The notes: generated by a model from the sequence alone, not told the origin. Shown: positions 9,706 through 19,544, counted from the stretch's first letter. The stretch is 64,000 bases of DNA from Pseudomonas sp. UMAB-08 (GCF_900095225.1 NZ_LT607415.1:461195-525194), one strand, 5' to 3'. Program-made: numbers and translations.

Positions 9706-10473
9706 ATGATGACCCACACCGCGCACACCCAAGTCGTCCAGCGTCAATTCGGTGAACAGGCTGCGGCCTATCTGAGCAGTGCTGTGCATGCTCAAGGCAC
9801 CGAGTTCGCGTTGCTACAGGCCGAAGTGGCCGGGCGTAGCGATGCGCGCGTGCTGGATCTGGGCTGTGGCGCCGGTCATGTGAGTTTTAACGTGGCGTCG
9901 TCGGTGGGCGAGGTGGTGGCTTACGACCTGTCGCAGCAGATGCTCGACGTGGTCGCCAGCGCAGCGGTTGAGCGTGGTCTGAGCAACGTGCAAACGGTAT
10001 GCGGGGCCGCCGAGCGCCTGCCGTTCGAGGACGGCGAGTTCGATTTTGTGTTCAGCCGTTACTCGGCGCATCACTGGAGCGATCTGGGCCTGGCCCTGCG
10101 TGAAGTGCGACGTGTGCTGAAACCGGGCGGCGTTGCGGCGTTTATTGACGTCATGTCGCCGGGCAGCCCGCTGTTTGATACGTATCTGCAAAGTGTTGAA
10201 GTGCTGCGCGACACCAGCCACGTACGCGACTATTCTGCGGGTGAGTGGTTGCGCCACGTCAGCGAGGCCGGGTTATTCACCCGCAGTCACAGCCGCCAGC
10301 GCTTGCACCTGGAATACAGTTCATGGGTCGAGCGTATGCGTACGCCGCAGACGTTGCGGGTTGCGATTCGTGATTTGCAGCAGGCAATGGGCGCAGAAGT
10401 GCGCGATTATTTTGAAATCACTGATGACGGCTCCTTCAGCACCGATGTGCTGGTGTTGTGGGCGGAGCGTTAG
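9706..10473 (+). CDS. class I SAM-dependent methyltransferase
   Basis: A 255-residue protein of the Methyltransf_11/UbiE-like group. Motif I VLDLGCGAGHVS is at about residues 46–57 and the motif II region VVAYDLSQQML follows. The acidic post-motif region LPFEDGEFDFVFSRYSAHHW near 105–125 is also typical. It would transfer a methyl group from S-adenosylmethionine; the acceptor is unknown. It lies between leuD and leuB, where P. aeruginosa also has a conserved gene of uncertain function (PA3119), so the position is conserved although no role in leucine synthesis is known. AAGGA precedes the tandem ATGATG start. Confidence 0.85.
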   Translation: MMTHTAHTQVVQRQFGEQAAAYLSSAVHAQGTEFALLQAEVAGRSDARVLDLGCGAGHVSFNVASSVGEVVAYDLSQQMLDVVASAAVERGLSNVQTVCGAAERLPFEDGEFDFVFSRYSAHHWSDLGLALREVRRVLKPGGVAAFIDVMSPGSPLFDTYLQSVEVLRDTSHVRDYSAGEWLRHVSEAGLFTRSHSRQRLHLEYSSWVERMRTPQTLRVAIRDLQQAMGAEVRDYFEITDDGSFSTDVLVLWAER

Positions 10474-10563
10474 TCTTGTTGCTTCTATAAAACAATTATA
10501 AAAGCGGCGATGGTTCTTTTGCAGGCGCACGATCACGCGCCGTTTAAATGGATTGAGGAAAGC

Positions 10564-11646
10564 ATGAGCAAGCAGATTCTGATTCTCCCAGGTGATGGTA
10601 TCGGTCCGGAAATCATGGCCGAAGCGGTCAAGGTGCTGGAATTGGCCAATGACAAGTTTCAGTTGGGCTTCGTGCTCAGCCATGACTTGATTGGTGGCGC
10701 GGCCATCGACAAGCATGGCGTGCCTTTGGCCGATGAAACCCTGGCCCGCGCCCGCGCTGCCGATGCTGTGCTGCTCGGTGCGGTTGGTGGCCCGAAATGG
10801 GACACGCTGGACCGTGCTATTCGTCCGGAAAAAGGCCTGCTGAAGATTCGCTCCGAGCTGAAACTGTTCGGCAACCTGCGGCCAGCCATTTTGTATCCGC
10901 AATTGGCCGAAGCGTCCACCTTGAAACCGGAAGTGGTGTCGGGCCTGGACATCCTGATCGTTCGTGAGCTGACCGGTGGTATCTACTTCGGTACGCCACG
11001 GGGCATTCGCACCCTCGACAATGGCGAGCGCGAGGGTTACAACACGCTCCCGTACAGCGAGAGCGAAATCCGCCGTATCGCCCGCGTGGGCTTTGACATG
11101 GCCCGGCTGCGCGGCAAGAAACTGTGCTCGGTGGACAAAGCCAACGTCATGGAATCCAGCCAGCTCTGGCGTGAAGTGGTCGAACAGGTCGCCAAGGATT
11201 ATCCTGACGTCGAGCTGAGCCACATGTACGTCGACAACGCGGCGATGCAGCTGGTGCGTGCACCCAAGCAGTTCGATGTGATCGTCACCGATAACCTGTT
11301 CGGCGATATTCTGTCCGACGAGGCTTCGATGCTCACCGGTTCTATCGGCATGCTGCCTTCGGCGTCGCTGGATGCCAACAGTAAGGGCATGTACGAACCC
11401 TGCCACGGCTCGGCTCCAGACATCGCAGGGCAGGGCATTGCCAACCCGCTGGCAACGATTCTGTCGGTCGCGATGATGCTGCGTTACAGCTTCAATCAGC
11501 TGGCTGCTGCTGAGGCGATCGAACGGGCTGTGAGCCTGGTACTGGATCAAGGTTTGCGTACCGGCGACATCTGGTCGATCGGTAACGCCAAGGTAGGTAC
11601 GCAGGAAATGGGCGAGGCCGTAGTCGCCGCGCTGCTCAATCTGTAA
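10564..11646 (+). CDS. leuB: 3-isopropylmalate dehydrogenase
   Basis: A 360-residue NAD-dependent decarboxylating dehydrogenase that converts 3-isopropylmalate to 4-methyl-2-oxopentanoate. Seen are the N-terminal [11 protein letters not shown], the substrate arginines and NAD loop around ELTGGIYFG, the metal-binding [15 protein letters not shown] and the adenosine-binding [13 protein letters not shown]. The frame is open from 10510, but ATG 10564 (MSKQILIL) has GAGGAA four bases upstream and gives the normal length. It is followed by a terminator-like hairpin and asd. Confidence 0.97.
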   Translation: MSKQILILPGDGIGPEIMAEAVKVLELANDKFQLGFVLSHDLIGGAAIDKHGVPLADETLARARAADAVLLGAVGGPKWDTLDRAIRPEKGLLKIRSELKLFGNLRPAILYPQLAEASTLKPEVVSGLDILIVRELTGGIYFGTPRGIRTLDNGEREGYNTLPYSESEIRRIARVGFDMARLRGKKLCSVDKANVMESSQLWREVVEQVAKDYPDVELSHMYVDNAAMQLVRAPKQFDVIVTDNLFGDILSDEASMLTGSIGMLPSASLDANSKGMYEPCHGSAPDIAGQGIANPLATILSVAMMLRYSFNQLAAAEAIERAVSLVLDQGLRTGDIWSIGNAKVGTQEMGEAVVAALLNL

Positions 11647-11652
11647 TATCTC

Positions 11653-11686
11653 GGGCCCGCTCTTATTGGAGCGGCCCACTTTTTCG
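11653..11686 (+). terminator. terminator-like hairpin between leuB and asd
   Basis: GGGCC(C)GCTC pairs with GAGCGGCCC with one bulged C, followed by ACTTTTTC. It could end or attenuate the leu transcript before asd. Confidence 0.55.
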
Positions 11687-11703
11687 TTAAAGGTGCAGTT
11701 GCG

Positions 11704-12816
11704 ATGAAACGTGTAGGTCTGATCGGTTGGCGCGGTATGGTCGGTTCCGTGCTCATGCAGCGGATGCTGGAAGAGCAGGATTTTGATCTGATCGAGCCGG
11801 TGTTCTTCACCACGTCCAACGTCGGTGGCCAAGGCCCGGCCGTGGGCAAGGATATTGCGCCCCTGAAGGACGCTTACAGCATCGAAGAACTCAAAACCCT
11901 CGACGTGGTTCTGACCTGTCAGGGTGGCGACTACACCAATGAGGTCTTCCCGAAACTGCGCGAAGCCGGCTGGCAGGGTTACTGGATCGATGCCGCTTCC
12001 AGCCTGCGTATGCAGGATGACGCGGTGATCGTGCTGGACCCGGTAAACCGCAAGGTTATCGACCAGCAGCTCGATGCGGGGACCAAGAACTTCATTGGCG
12101 GCAACTGCACGGTCAGCCTGATGCTGATGGGCCTGGGCGGTTTGTTCGAAGCCGGTCTGGTGGAGTGGATGAACGTCATGACGTATCAGGCGGCCTCCGG
12201 TGCCGGTGCGCAGAACATGCGTGAACTGATCAAGCAGATGGGCGCTACTCACGCTGCCGTGGCCGACGACCTGGCCAACCCGGCCAGCGCGATCCTCGAC
12301 ATCGACCGCAAGGTTGCCGAAGCCATGCGCAGCGAAGCTTTCCCGACTGAAAACTTCGGCGTGCCATTGGCCGGCAGTTTGATTCCGTGGATCGACAAAG
12401 AGTTGCCGAACGGTCAAAGCCGTGAAGAGTGGAAAGGCCAGGCCGAGACCAACAAGATCCTGGGTCGTTTCAAGAACCCGATCCCGGTCGATGGTATCTG
12501 CGTGCGCATAGGTTCCATGCGTTGCCACAGCCAGGCGCTGACCATCAAGCTGAACAAGGATGTGCCAATCGCCGACATCGAAGGCATGATCAGCCAGCAC
12601 AACCCTTGGGTGAAGCTGGTACCGAACCACCGTGAAGCAAGCATTCAAGAGCTGAGCCCAACGGCGGTGACCGGGACAATGAGCATCCCGGTGGGTCGTC
12701 TGCGCAAGCTGAACATGGGCTCGCAATACCTGGGCGCGTTCACTGTTGGCGACCAGTTGCTCTGGGGCGCCGCCGAACCGCTGCGTCGCATGTTGCGGAT
12801 TCTGCTGGAACGTTAA
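11704..12816 (+). CDS. asd: aspartate-semialdehyde dehydrogenase
   Basis: A 370-residue enzyme that reduces aspartyl-4-phosphate to aspartate semialdehyde with NADPH, feeding lysine, threonine, methionine and diaminopimelate synthesis. The N-terminal Rossmann motif [12 protein letters not shown], catalytic Cys135 in GGNCTVS and the histidine-containing [14 protein letters not shown] are present. The length and sequence fit the E. coli-type Asd of gammaproteobacteria. AAAGGTG lies before ATG 11704. P. aeruginosa has the same leuB–asd order. A bidirectional terminator follows. Confidence 0.97.
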   Translation: MKRVGLIGWRGMVGSVLMQRMLEEQDFDLIEPVFFTTSNVGGQGPAVGKDIAPLKDAYSIEELKTLDVVLTCQGGDYTNEVFPKLREAGWQGYWIDAASSLRMQDDAVIVLDPVNRKVIDQQLDAGTKNFIGGNCTVSLMLMGLGGLFEAGLVEWMNVMTYQAASGAGAQNMRELIKQMGATHAAVADDLANPASAILDIDRKVAEAMRSEAFPTENFGVPLAGSLIPWIDKELPNGQSREEWKGQAETNKILGRFKNPIPVDGICVRIGSMRCHSQALTIKLNKDVPIADIEGMISQHNPWVKLVPNHREASIQELSPTAVTGTMSIPVGRLRKLNMGSQYLGAFTVGDQLLWGAAEPLRRMLRILLER

Positions 12817-12833
12817 TGCGTTAGCCGCTTCAA

Positions 12834-12870
12834 AAAAAACCGCTTCTCGTTTAGAGAAGCGGTTTTTTAT
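12834..12870. terminator. bidirectional terminator between asd and the acyltransferase
   Basis: AAAAAACCGCTTCTC/GAGAAGCGGTTTTTT is a perfect 15-base stem with a five-base loop. A-runs and T-runs flank it, so it can stop transcription from either side of this convergent pair. Confidence 0.92.
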
Positions 12871-12901
12871 TGCGCGCAGTGTGACAGCGTAGCGAGCTAA
12901 T

Positions 12902-14059
12902 TCATTCGGGAAGGCGTGGTGCCAGGCTTGCCGAGGTCAAGCGGTCCTTGCTCCATCGCTTGCCAAGCGCGATGCCGCGCAATTCGATGTGACGATAGCT
13001 CAGCACCGAAACAGCCAGCACCGCCGCCACCTCAATGATTATCAGCAGGTTGTCGAGGGCCATGCTACCGGTATCGATGTAGCGGATAACCACGCCAACG
13101 ATTTCGCTGGGGAGGTCTATGAGCAGCGGCAGGTGGGTAAGCTTGGCGACAATCATCACCCCGATCGACATCGCGAAAATCACCGCTGCGTGGGTCATGT
13201 AGATAGAAAACGACAGCATGCCGAGCCAGGTGAACAGGGATGTGCGCAGCAGCGTCGAGACCCAACCGGCTTCGAACGCAAACACCCAGATCGCTACGCA
13301 GAACAGCAGGCTCAGGAGAATATCCTGGGGCGTGTCGCTGTAAATCATGATCAGGTAAATCACACCCAGAACCAGCACCTCAAGCGCGCTGCCAAGCAGT
13401 GGGCTCAGGTGCAGGCTTTGCAGTTTTGCGTAAACCCGATAAGTGACGCCCCCCGCAAAAAAACAGCCCAGGCCTTTCAGCGCATTGTCCGTTACCAGCG
13501 TGCTTTTGAAGTAGAGCGCGAGGAAAGCGAGTACCGCGATGGCTGCGAAGACCTTGCGCGCCTGTGTCGGCAAGGCCAGGGCGATCAGGCCGAAGATCAG
13601 GTACAGGTAGTACTCGACGCTGATGCTCCACGACGGGTAGTTGAACGACAGCGCGTTGAAACTCGGCCACCAGGACTGAATCAACAGTAGGTTCGGCACA
13701 ATCTCGTCGGGCGCCCGGGCGCCGGTGAAACTCGGGGCGTTGAAGGACATTCCGTAGCGCTCGACCACGACTTTCAATACTTCGAAGCCGATGAATACCG
13801 CCAGCATCACCACGTGCAGCGGGTACAAACGGCAGGTGCGAGTGATCACGAAGCGGCGCAACTGCTCGACCGAGCCCAACCGGTTCGCATAGGTGTGATA
13901 AAGCACAAAACCGCTGAGGACGAAGAAGAACTCGACGAGGTAGTTAGCGTTCTTGAAAAACGCCAGTTCAGTAAAGCTGCGCAGCGCGTGGGAGTGATGC
14001 ATCACCACCGCCAAGGCACACAGCCCCCGAAAACTATCGAGCACCAAAAATCGCTTCAT
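12902..14059 (-). CDS. membrane acyltransferase, acyltransferase_3 (OafA/YrhL-like)
   Basis: A 385-residue inner-membrane protein with about ten hydrophobic segments. The N-terminus has the family signature DSFRGLCALAVVMHHSHA (residues 6–23) and the second motif FFFVLSGFVLYH near residue 54. Such enzymes O-acylate surface polysaccharides or other exported molecules; the substrate cannot be told and no SGNH domain is fused. The frame extends upstream to 14176, but ATG 14059 begins the family N-terminus and has AAGGA nine bases before it. It stands alone, with no polysaccharide genes nearby, between asd and the galactonate operon. Confidence 0.87.
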   Translation of the reverse strand: MKRFLVLDSFRGLCALAVVMHHSHALRSFTELAFFKNANYLVEFFFVLSGFVLYHTYANRLGSVEQLRRFVITRTCRLYPLHVVMLAVFIGFEVLKVVVERYGMSFNAPSFTGARAPDEIVPNLLLIQSWWPSFNALSFNYPSWSISVEYYLYLIFGLIALALPTQARKVFAAIAVLAFLALYFKSTLVTDNALKGLGCFFAGGVTYRVYAKLQSLHLSPLLGSALEVLVLGVIYLIMIYSDTPQDILLSLLFCVAIWVFAFEAGWVSTLLRTSLFTWLGMLSFSIYMTHAAVIFAMSIGVMIVAKLTHLPLLIDLPSEIVGVVIRYIDTGSMALDNLLIIIEVAAVLAVSVLSYRHIELRGIALGKRWSKDRLTSASLAPRLPE

Positions 14060-14483
14060 GGCAGTTGTCCTTGCAGATGAGGAGTGGGTCTGACGACTTT
14101 TTTGGCAACGCGACAATGGCCGCACAAACGCAGTGCGCACGGCACGACCACAACCCTGGAAACCTGTGCGCGACAAAGCGTCAACAGGCCAGAGAACACG
14201 CGGGGAGGGAGCGGACGAAGAATTTCAGGATAGTTACCACCCTCGGCGCAGGGGCCGATTGGCGGATGGATCAACGCGGGAAATGCCTAGGCAGTATGCC
14301 GTATTTGGCAGAAATGATGCCAGTGCTGACGTGCTGCGTACAGGCGCGTTTGTCGGCACTTTATTTGTGGTTTTCTTGTCCCTATATATGGGATGTGAAT
14401 TTACATATTGAGATAGTCCAAACTTTGGGTCTATAGTCGTCGGGCACTCACTTATCTCGCAAAAAAATAAAACAGGTGAAGCG
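14060..14483. promoter_or_regulatory. 424-base regulatory region upstream of the galactonate operon
   Basis: No credible gene. It carries the leader of the divergent acyltransferase and, at its right end, the dgo promoter. TTGAGA at 14408–14413 and TATAGT at 14432–14437 are separated by 18 bases. CCAAACTTTGG (14418–14428) is a perfect 5+1+5 palindrome inside this spacer, and an imperfect inverted repeat TGTGAATTTACA lies at 14394–14405. A repressor, plausibly the IclR protein encoded at the end of the operon, could block polymerase here. Confidence 0.6.
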
Positions 14484-15476
14484 ATGCACGCGCAATTAAT
14501 CGCGCTCGATTGGGGGACAACCTCTCTGCGTGCCTATCGGCTCGGGGAACAGGGCCAGGTTCTGGAACAGCGCTCACTGAGCGCTGGCATCATGCAGTTG
14601 CCGACGGCCCCTCGGCTGATTGCTGGCGTGATGTGTGCCAACGGATTCGAACTTGCGTTTGATCAGGCGTGTGGTGATTGGCTCGACGCCCAGCCCGGGA
14701 CGCCTGTCATCGCCTGCGGCATGGTTGGCAGCGCCCAGGGATGGAGTGAAGCGGTGTACCGGGAAACCCCTGCGGATGTCGCGGGTCTGAGTGCCGCCCT
14801 GCAAACCGTACGCAGTGTTCGCGGGACTGACATACACATTGTCCCCGGCGTGCTACAGCGCTCGGCCTTACCCAACGTGATGCGCGGTGAAGAAACCCAG
14901 GTCGTGGGTATTCTCGCCAGCTTGCCCGCCGAAAAAAATCACGACCCACTGTTGATCGGCCTGCCTGGCAGTCACTCGAAATGGGTGCAGGTCGCCGATG
15001 GCTGCATCGTGCATTTCGATACGTTCATGACGGGCGAGGTCTATGCCGCCCTGAGTGCACACACCATCCTCGGTCGAACCCTGCAGCACAGCGAGGCGTT
15101 CGACGCCGAGGCATTTGATCGCGGCGTCGCTGTCGCAGGGTCTGCCGACGGTGCAGCCGGGCTGCTGTCGACGATATTCAGCTGTCGGACCCTTGGCCTG
15201 ACCGGCGAACTCAGCGCCACCGCTCAGTCCGACTATCTGTCTGGCCAGTTGATCGGTCACGAATTGGTCGCGCTTGTCGCCTTGCAGCGGCGGGCCCGCG
15301 AACACCTCCCTCCCATCATCCTGATCGGCAATAGCCAGCTGTGCGCGCGTTATTCACGTGCGCTGGCCGCCTGCGGTTTCGCTCAGGTGACCGTGGCCGA
15401 ACAGGCCACCGAACGCGGTTTATGGCAATTGGCGGTACAGGCCAACTTGCTCAAGCCCACTCTTGCAGAGGTCTGA
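14484..15476 (+). CDS. dgoK: 2-dehydro-3-deoxygalactonokinase
   Basis: A 330-residue sugar kinase that phosphorylates 2-keto-3-deoxygalactonate at C6 in the De Ley–Doudoroff route. The N-terminal phosphate-loop LDWGTTSLRAYRL (residues 8–20) is the DgoK hallmark, and GLPGSHSKWV near 163–172 and FMTGEVY near 183 are conserved in the family. It opens an operon in which the aldolase starts one base after its stop codon. AGGTGAAG precedes ATG 14484. Confidence 0.94.
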   Translation: MHAQLIALDWGTTSLRAYRLGEQGQVLEQRSLSAGIMQLPTAPRLIAGVMCANGFELAFDQACGDWLDAQPGTPVIACGMVGSAQGWSEAVYRETPADVAGLSAALQTVRSVRGTDIHIVPGVLQRSALPNVMRGEETQVVGILASLPAEKNHDPLLIGLPGSHSKWVQVADGCIVHFDTFMTGEVYAALSAHTILGRTLQHSEAFDAEAFDRGVAVAGSADGAAGLLSTIFSCRTLGLTGELSATAQSDYLSGQLIGHELVALVALQRRAREHLPPIILIGNSQLCARYSRALAACGFAQVTVAEQATERGLWQLAVQANLLKPTLAEV

Positions 15477-15477
15477 C

Positions 15478-16098
15478 ATGCTTAAACAAACACTGGCTAA
15501 AAACGGTTTGATCGCGATTCTTCGTGGTCTGCGTCCTGAAGAGGCGGCGTCCATCGGTGAGGTGTTGTATCAAGCTGGTTTTCGCGTCATCGAAGTGCCG
15601 CTTAACTCACCTGAGCCTTACGACAGCATCCGTATTCTGCGCGCGACGTTGCCCGCCGATTGCCTGATCGGCGCCGGCACGGTGTTGACGTCTGAGCAAG
15701 TGGGGCTGGTCAAAGAGGCGGGCGGTCAAGTGATCGTCATGCCGCACAGCGATCCCAAGGTGTTGCGTGCCGCCAAAGCAGCAGGCTTGTACTTGTCGCC
15801 GGGTGTTGCCACGCCGACCGAGGCCTTCGCCGCACTGGCTGAGGGCGCGGATGTACTCAAACTGTTCCCTGCCGAGCAAATGGGCCCGGCAGTGGTCAAG
15901 GCCTTCCTCGCTGTATTGCCGGCCGGTACCGCACTGATCCCGGTGGGCGGTATTACCCCGGACAACATGCAGGTCTTTATCGACGCCGGTGTGTCCGGTT
16001 TCGGTCTTGGCTCCGGGCTGTTCAAACCGGGGATGAGCGCCGCTGAGGTTGCCGAGCGCGCCGATGCCTACATGTCTGCATGGAATCAATTGAGCTGA
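15478..16098 (+). CDS. dgoA: 2-dehydro-3-deoxy-6-phosphogalactonate aldolase
   Basis: A 206-residue class I aldolase of the KDPG/KDPGal family. It cleaves 2-keto-3-deoxy-6-phosphogalactonate to pyruvate and glyceraldehyde 3-phosphate. The Schiff-base lysine is Lys128 in LKLFPAEQ; Glu39 in VIEVPLNSP and Arg16 in ILRG complete the site. LNSP rather than LRTP favours the galacto enzyme over Eda. ATG 15478 follows the dgoK stop by one base, so the longer frame from 15463 is rejected. Confidence 0.95.
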   Translation: MLKQTLAKNGLIAILRGLRPEEAASIGEVLYQAGFRVIEVPLNSPEPYDSIRILRATLPADCLIGAGTVLTSEQVGLVKEAGGQVIVMPHSDPKVLRAAKAAGLYLSPGVATPTEAFAALAEGADVLKLFPAEQMGPAVVKAFLAVLPAGTALIPVGGITPDNMQVFIDAGVSGFGLGSGLFKPGMSAAEVAERADAYMSAWNQLS

Positions 16099-16143
16099 GC
16101 TGATCGGCGCCCTGAGCGTCGCCTCCAATAAGAGAGCGCACAC

Positions 16144-17292
16144 ATGAAAATCACCAAACTCACGACGTTTATTGTTCCTCCACGCTGGTTGTTCCTGAAA
16201 ATCGAGACCGACCAAGGCGTGACCGGTTGGGGCGAGCCAGTGGTCGAAGGCCGTGCGCACACGGTCGCTGCGGCGGTGGATGAATTGTCCGATTACCTGA
16301 TTGGCAAGGACCCGCGCAACATCGAGGACATCTGGACCGTGCTCTATCGCGGCGGTTTTTATCGGGGTGGAGCGGTGCACATGAGCGCCTTGGCCGGGAT
16401 TGATCAGGCGTTGTGGGACATCAAGGGCAAGGCCCTGGGGGTGTCGGTCAGCGATTTGCTTGGCGGTCAGGTGCGCGACAAGATCCGCGTATATTCCTGG
16501 ATCGGCGGTGATCGCCCAGCCGACACCGCTCGCGCTGCCAAAGAGGCCGTGGACCGTGGTTTTACCGCCATCAAGATGAACGGCACCGAGGAGTTGCAGT
16601 TCCTCGACTCCTTCGAAAAAGTCGACCTGGCACTGGCCAACGTCGCCGCCGTGCGGGATGCCGTCGGGCCTAACGTCGGCATTGGCGTCGACTTCCATGG
16701 CCGGGTGCACAAACCCATGGCCAAAGTGCTGATGAAGGAACTCGATCCGTACAAGTTGATGTTCATCGAAGAGCCGGTGCTCAGCGAGAACTATGAAGCG
16801 CTCAAGGAGTTGGCGCCCCTGACCAGCACCCCGATTGCCTTGGGTGAGCGTTTGTTTTCGCGCTGGGACTTCAAGCGCGTCCTGAGCGAAGGCTACGTCG
16901 ACATCATTCAGCCCGATGCCTCGCACGCAGGCGGGATTACCGAAACCCGCAAAATCGCCAACATGGCTGAAGCCTACGATGTCGCCCTCGCGCTGCATTG
17001 TCCGCTGGGGCCGATTGCCCTGGCTGCCTGTTTGCAACTGGATGCGGTTTGCTACAACGCGTTTATCCAGGAGCAGAGCCTGGGTATCCATTACAACGAA
17101 AGTAACGACCTGCTCGATTACATCAAAAACCCGGAAGTATTCGACTACGACAAAGGCTTCGTGAAGATCCCCAACGGCCCGGGTCTGGGCATCGAAATCA
17201 ACGAAGAATACGTCAAGGAACGCGCCGCCATCGGTCATCGCTGGCGCAACCCGATCTGGCGCCATGCCGACGGCAGTTTTGCCGAGTGGTGA
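16144..17292 (+). CDS. dgoD: D-galactonate dehydratase
   Basis: A 382-residue enolase-superfamily enzyme that removes water from D-galactonate to give 2-keto-3-deoxygalactonate. All expected residues are present at the numbering known for E. coli DgoD: metal ligands Asp183, Glu209 and Glu235, catalytic His185 in VDFHG and His285 in LHCPLGP. The length is identical to the family norm. It lies 45 bases after dgoA and is followed by the transporter gene. Complete conservation of the active site makes the substrate assignment firm. Confidence 0.96.
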   Translation: MKITKLTTFIVPPRWLFLKIETDQGVTGWGEPVVEGRAHTVAAAVDELSDYLIGKDPRNIEDIWTVLYRGGFYRGGAVHMSALAGIDQALWDIKGKALGVSVSDLLGGQVRDKIRVYSWIGGDRPADTARAAKEAVDRGFTAIKMNGTEELQFLDSFEKVDLALANVAAVRDAVGPNVGIGVDFHGRVHKPMAKVLMKELDPYKLMFIEEPVLSENYEALKELAPLTSTPIALGERLFSRWDFKRVLSEGYVDIIQPDASHAGGITETRKIANMAEAYDVALALHCPLGPIALAACLQLDAVCYNAFIQEQSLGIHYNESNDLLDYIKNPEVFDYDKGFVKIPNGPGLGIEINEEYVKERAAIGHRWRNPIWRHADGSFAEW

Positions 17293-17348
17293 TTCAGTAG
17301 CCCCCCCGTTCCGTGTTGTCCTCAAATAACCATAATAAGAGGCACCCC

Positions 17349-18659
17349 ATGCAACCTCAGACCTTCGCAGGAAAGGCGTCGTTAGTGACGCCGACCCGTA
17401 AGCGTTTTTTCATCATGGTGCTGTTGTTCATTACGGTAGTGATCAACTACCTGGATCGCGCCAACCTGTCGATTGCCGCACCGGCCCTGACCACGGAGCT
17501 GGGGATCGATCCGATTCATGTCGGTTTGATCTTCTCTGCTTTCGGCTGGACCTACGCCGCCATGCAGATCCCCGGCGGCTGGCTGGTGGACCGCGTACCG
17601 CCGCGGATTCTCTATGCCGTCGCGCTGTTGCTGTGGTCACTGGCGACCATCATGCTCGGCTTCGCGGCCAGCTTTATCGCACTGTTTGTTCTGCGTATGG
17701 CGGTAGGCGCCCTGGAAGCGCCGGCTTATCCGATCAATAGCCGCGTGGTAACTACTTGGTTCCCGGAGCGTGAGCGGGCGACGGCGATTGGGTTTTATAC
17801 GTCCGGGCAATTTGTCGGGTTGGCATTTCTAACGCCGGTTCTGGCCTGGTTGCAGGCGCAGTATGGCTGGCACATGGTTTTCGTCAGCACCGGTGCCGTG
17901 GGTGTCATCTGGGCACTGGTGTGGTTTCTGGTCTATCGCGAGCCGCGTGATTTCAAAGGCGTCAATCAGGCGGAAATCGAGTTGATTCGCGACGGGGGCG
18001 GGCTGGTGGATATCCAGACCAATGCCGAGAAAAACAAACGCGGCTTCAGTTGGCCAGATCTGGGGATCGTCCTGAGCAAGCGCAAGCTCTGGGGCATCTA
18101 TCTGGGCCAGTTCTGTCTGAACTCGACGCTGTGGTTCTTCCTGACCTGGTTCCCGACGTACCTGGTGAAGTACCGTGGGATGGACTTCATCAAATCCGGT
18201 TTACTGGCCTCACTGCCTTTTCTTGCCGCGTTCATTGGTGTGCTTTGTTCGGGTTTCTTCTCCGATTGGTTGATCCGTCGCGGCAACAGTGTCGGTTTTG
18301 CCCGCAAGTTGCCGATTATTGGCGGGCTGTTGATTTCAACCTCAATCATTGGCGCCAACTACGTCGAGTCGACACCGCTGGTGATCGCCTTCCTCGCGCT
18401 GGCGTTCTTCGGTAACGGGCTGGCGTCGATCACTTGGTCGCTGGTGTCGACTCTGGCGCCCGCCCGATTGCTGGGATTGACCGGCGGCACCTTCAATTTC
18501 ATCGGCAACCTGGCGGCGATCACCACGCCCATCGTGATCGGTTTTCTGGCAACAGGGGATTCCTTTGCCCCCGCGATCACCTACGTAGCCGTGTTGGCGC
18601 TGGTGGGCGCGCTGTCGTACATCCTGTTGGTGGGGAAGGTCGAGCGCATCGAGTTGTAA
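17349..18659 (+). CDS. dgoT: MFS D-galactonate/hexonate transporter
   Basis: A 436-residue major-facilitator protein of the anion:cation symporter family with about 12 membrane segments. The N-terminal NYLDRANLSIAAPAL near residues 33–47 is the signature of hexuronate and galactonate symporters such as E. coli DgoT. It would import D-galactonate with protons. The frame is open from 17313, but ATG 17349 has AAGAGG upstream and is preferred. Substrate is inferred from the surrounding dgo genes. Confidence 0.9.
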   Translation: MQPQTFAGKASLVTPTRKRFFIMVLLFITVVINYLDRANLSIAAPALTTELGIDPIHVGLIFSAFGWTYAAMQIPGGWLVDRVPPRILYAVALLLWSLATIMLGFAASFIALFVLRMAVGALEAPAYPINSRVVTTWFPERERATAIGFYTSGQFVGLAFLTPVLAWLQAQYGWHMVFVSTGAVGVIWALVWFLVYREPRDFKGVNQAEIELIRDGGGLVDIQTNAEKNKRGFSWPDLGIVLSKRKLWGIYLGQFCLNSTLWFFLTWFPTYLVKYRGMDFIKSGLLASLPFLAAFIGVLCSGFFSDWLIRRGNSVGFARKLPIIGGLLISTSIIGANYVESTPLVIAFLALAFFGNGLASITWSLVSTLAPARLLGLTGGTFNFIGNLAAITTPIVIGFLATGDSFAPAITYVAVLALVGALSYILLVGKVERIEL

Positions 18660-18715
18660 CCGAGGCAAGCTGGCGACAATAATGCCGTCAGCTTTCTGAC
18701 TGGATAAGGCGTGAT

Positions 18716-19534
18716 ATGCAGCACGATTCACTCAACCCTGCGATAAGCAACGCCACCAAGGACGTCGCGCCAACCGGTACCCAAACCCTGCTGCGTGGGC
18801 TTGGCGTGGTTCAGGCCGTGGCCAGCGGTGCCCGTGACCTCAAGGAAATTGCCCGGGTTATCGGCACCACGCGCAGCACGACCCATCGTCTGGTCAGTTG
18901 TCTGGTGGAGGAACGTTATCTGCGGGTCTTGCCACAGGTGGGTTACCTGCTCGGGCCAAAGCTGATCGAGCTGGGTTTTCAGGCCCGTGAGGAAGTGCCG
19001 CTGGCAATGTTGGCGCGTCCGTATCTCGACGAGTTGTCAGCGCTGACCGGGGATACCGTGCACTTGGCGATTCGTGAGGGTGATGACGTGTTGTATCTGC
19101 ACAAAAACCCGGGCCGCAATGGTCCCGAAATGCGCTCGCGGGTCGGTCACCGTATGCCGTTGGCGCGCACCGGGATTGGCAAGGCGTTGATGATTGATTG
19201 CACGCAGGACGAGTGGCAGCGTCTGTATCAGATCAGCTTGCCAGTCGGCGGAAAATCTATGGTGTGGCCGCAGCATCAGGAGCAGTCCTGGGAACAGTTC
19301 TGGCAGCGAATGCTGGACTATGTCGCGGGCGGCTATGCGTTTGATCTGGAGGACAACGAACCGTCGATTCGCTGTGTTGCCGCGCCGGTACGTGATGCCA
19401 GCAACCGAATCGTTGCCGGCATCAGTATTGCCAGTACCGTGCCTTACATGCCCCTGGAGAAAATGGCCGAGCTGATCCCGCTGATCAAACAGACTGCAGC
19501 GCGACTCTCGGCCGAGTTAGGGGCCAAAGCCTGA
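18716..19534 (+). CDS. IclR-family regulator of the galactonate operon
   Basis: A 272-residue IclR protein. The winged helix-turn-helix is at about residues 25–85 (DLKEIARVIGTTRSTTHRLV) and the effector-binding domain at about 95–265 contains RVGHRMPLARTGIGKA and the FDLEDNEPSIRC/VAAPVRD core. It is the last gene of the dgo cluster, 56 bases after dgoT. By context it should sense galactonate or a pathway intermediate. E. coli instead uses the GntR protein DgoR, so this is a different regulator on the same pathway. Confidence 0.9.
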   Translation: MQHDSLNPAISNATKDVAPTGTQTLLRGLGVVQAVASGARDLKEIARVIGTTRSTTHRLVSCLVEERYLRVLPQVGYLLGPKLIELGFQAREEVPLAMLARPYLDELSALTGDTVHLAIREGDDVLYLHKNPGRNGPEMRSRVGHRMPLARTGIGKALMIDCTQDEWQRLYQISLPVGGKSMVWPQHQEQSWEQFWQRMLDYVAGGYAFDLEDNEPSIRCVAAPVRDASNRIVAGISIASTVPYMPLEKMAELIPLIKQTAARLSAELGAKA

Positions 19535-19544
19535 TTCAGGCTTT
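19526..19544. repeat. palindrome spanning two convergent stop codons
   Basis: AAAGCCTGA-T-TCAGGCTTT is a perfect 9-base inverted repeat. The TGA stop of the IclR gene and the TGA stop of the convergent alcohol dehydrogenase are its mirror-image halves, one base apart. It may fold as a small bidirectional terminator hairpin. Confidence 0.6.

Noticed and set aside
10321..12726. 801-codon open frame on the minus strand
   Set aside because: Exactly antisense to leuB and asd, whose families are certain. Such frames arise from GC-rich third positions; the translation has no recognisable domain.
15607..17325. 572-codon open frame on the minus strand
   Set aside because: Antisense shadow of dgoA and dgoD.
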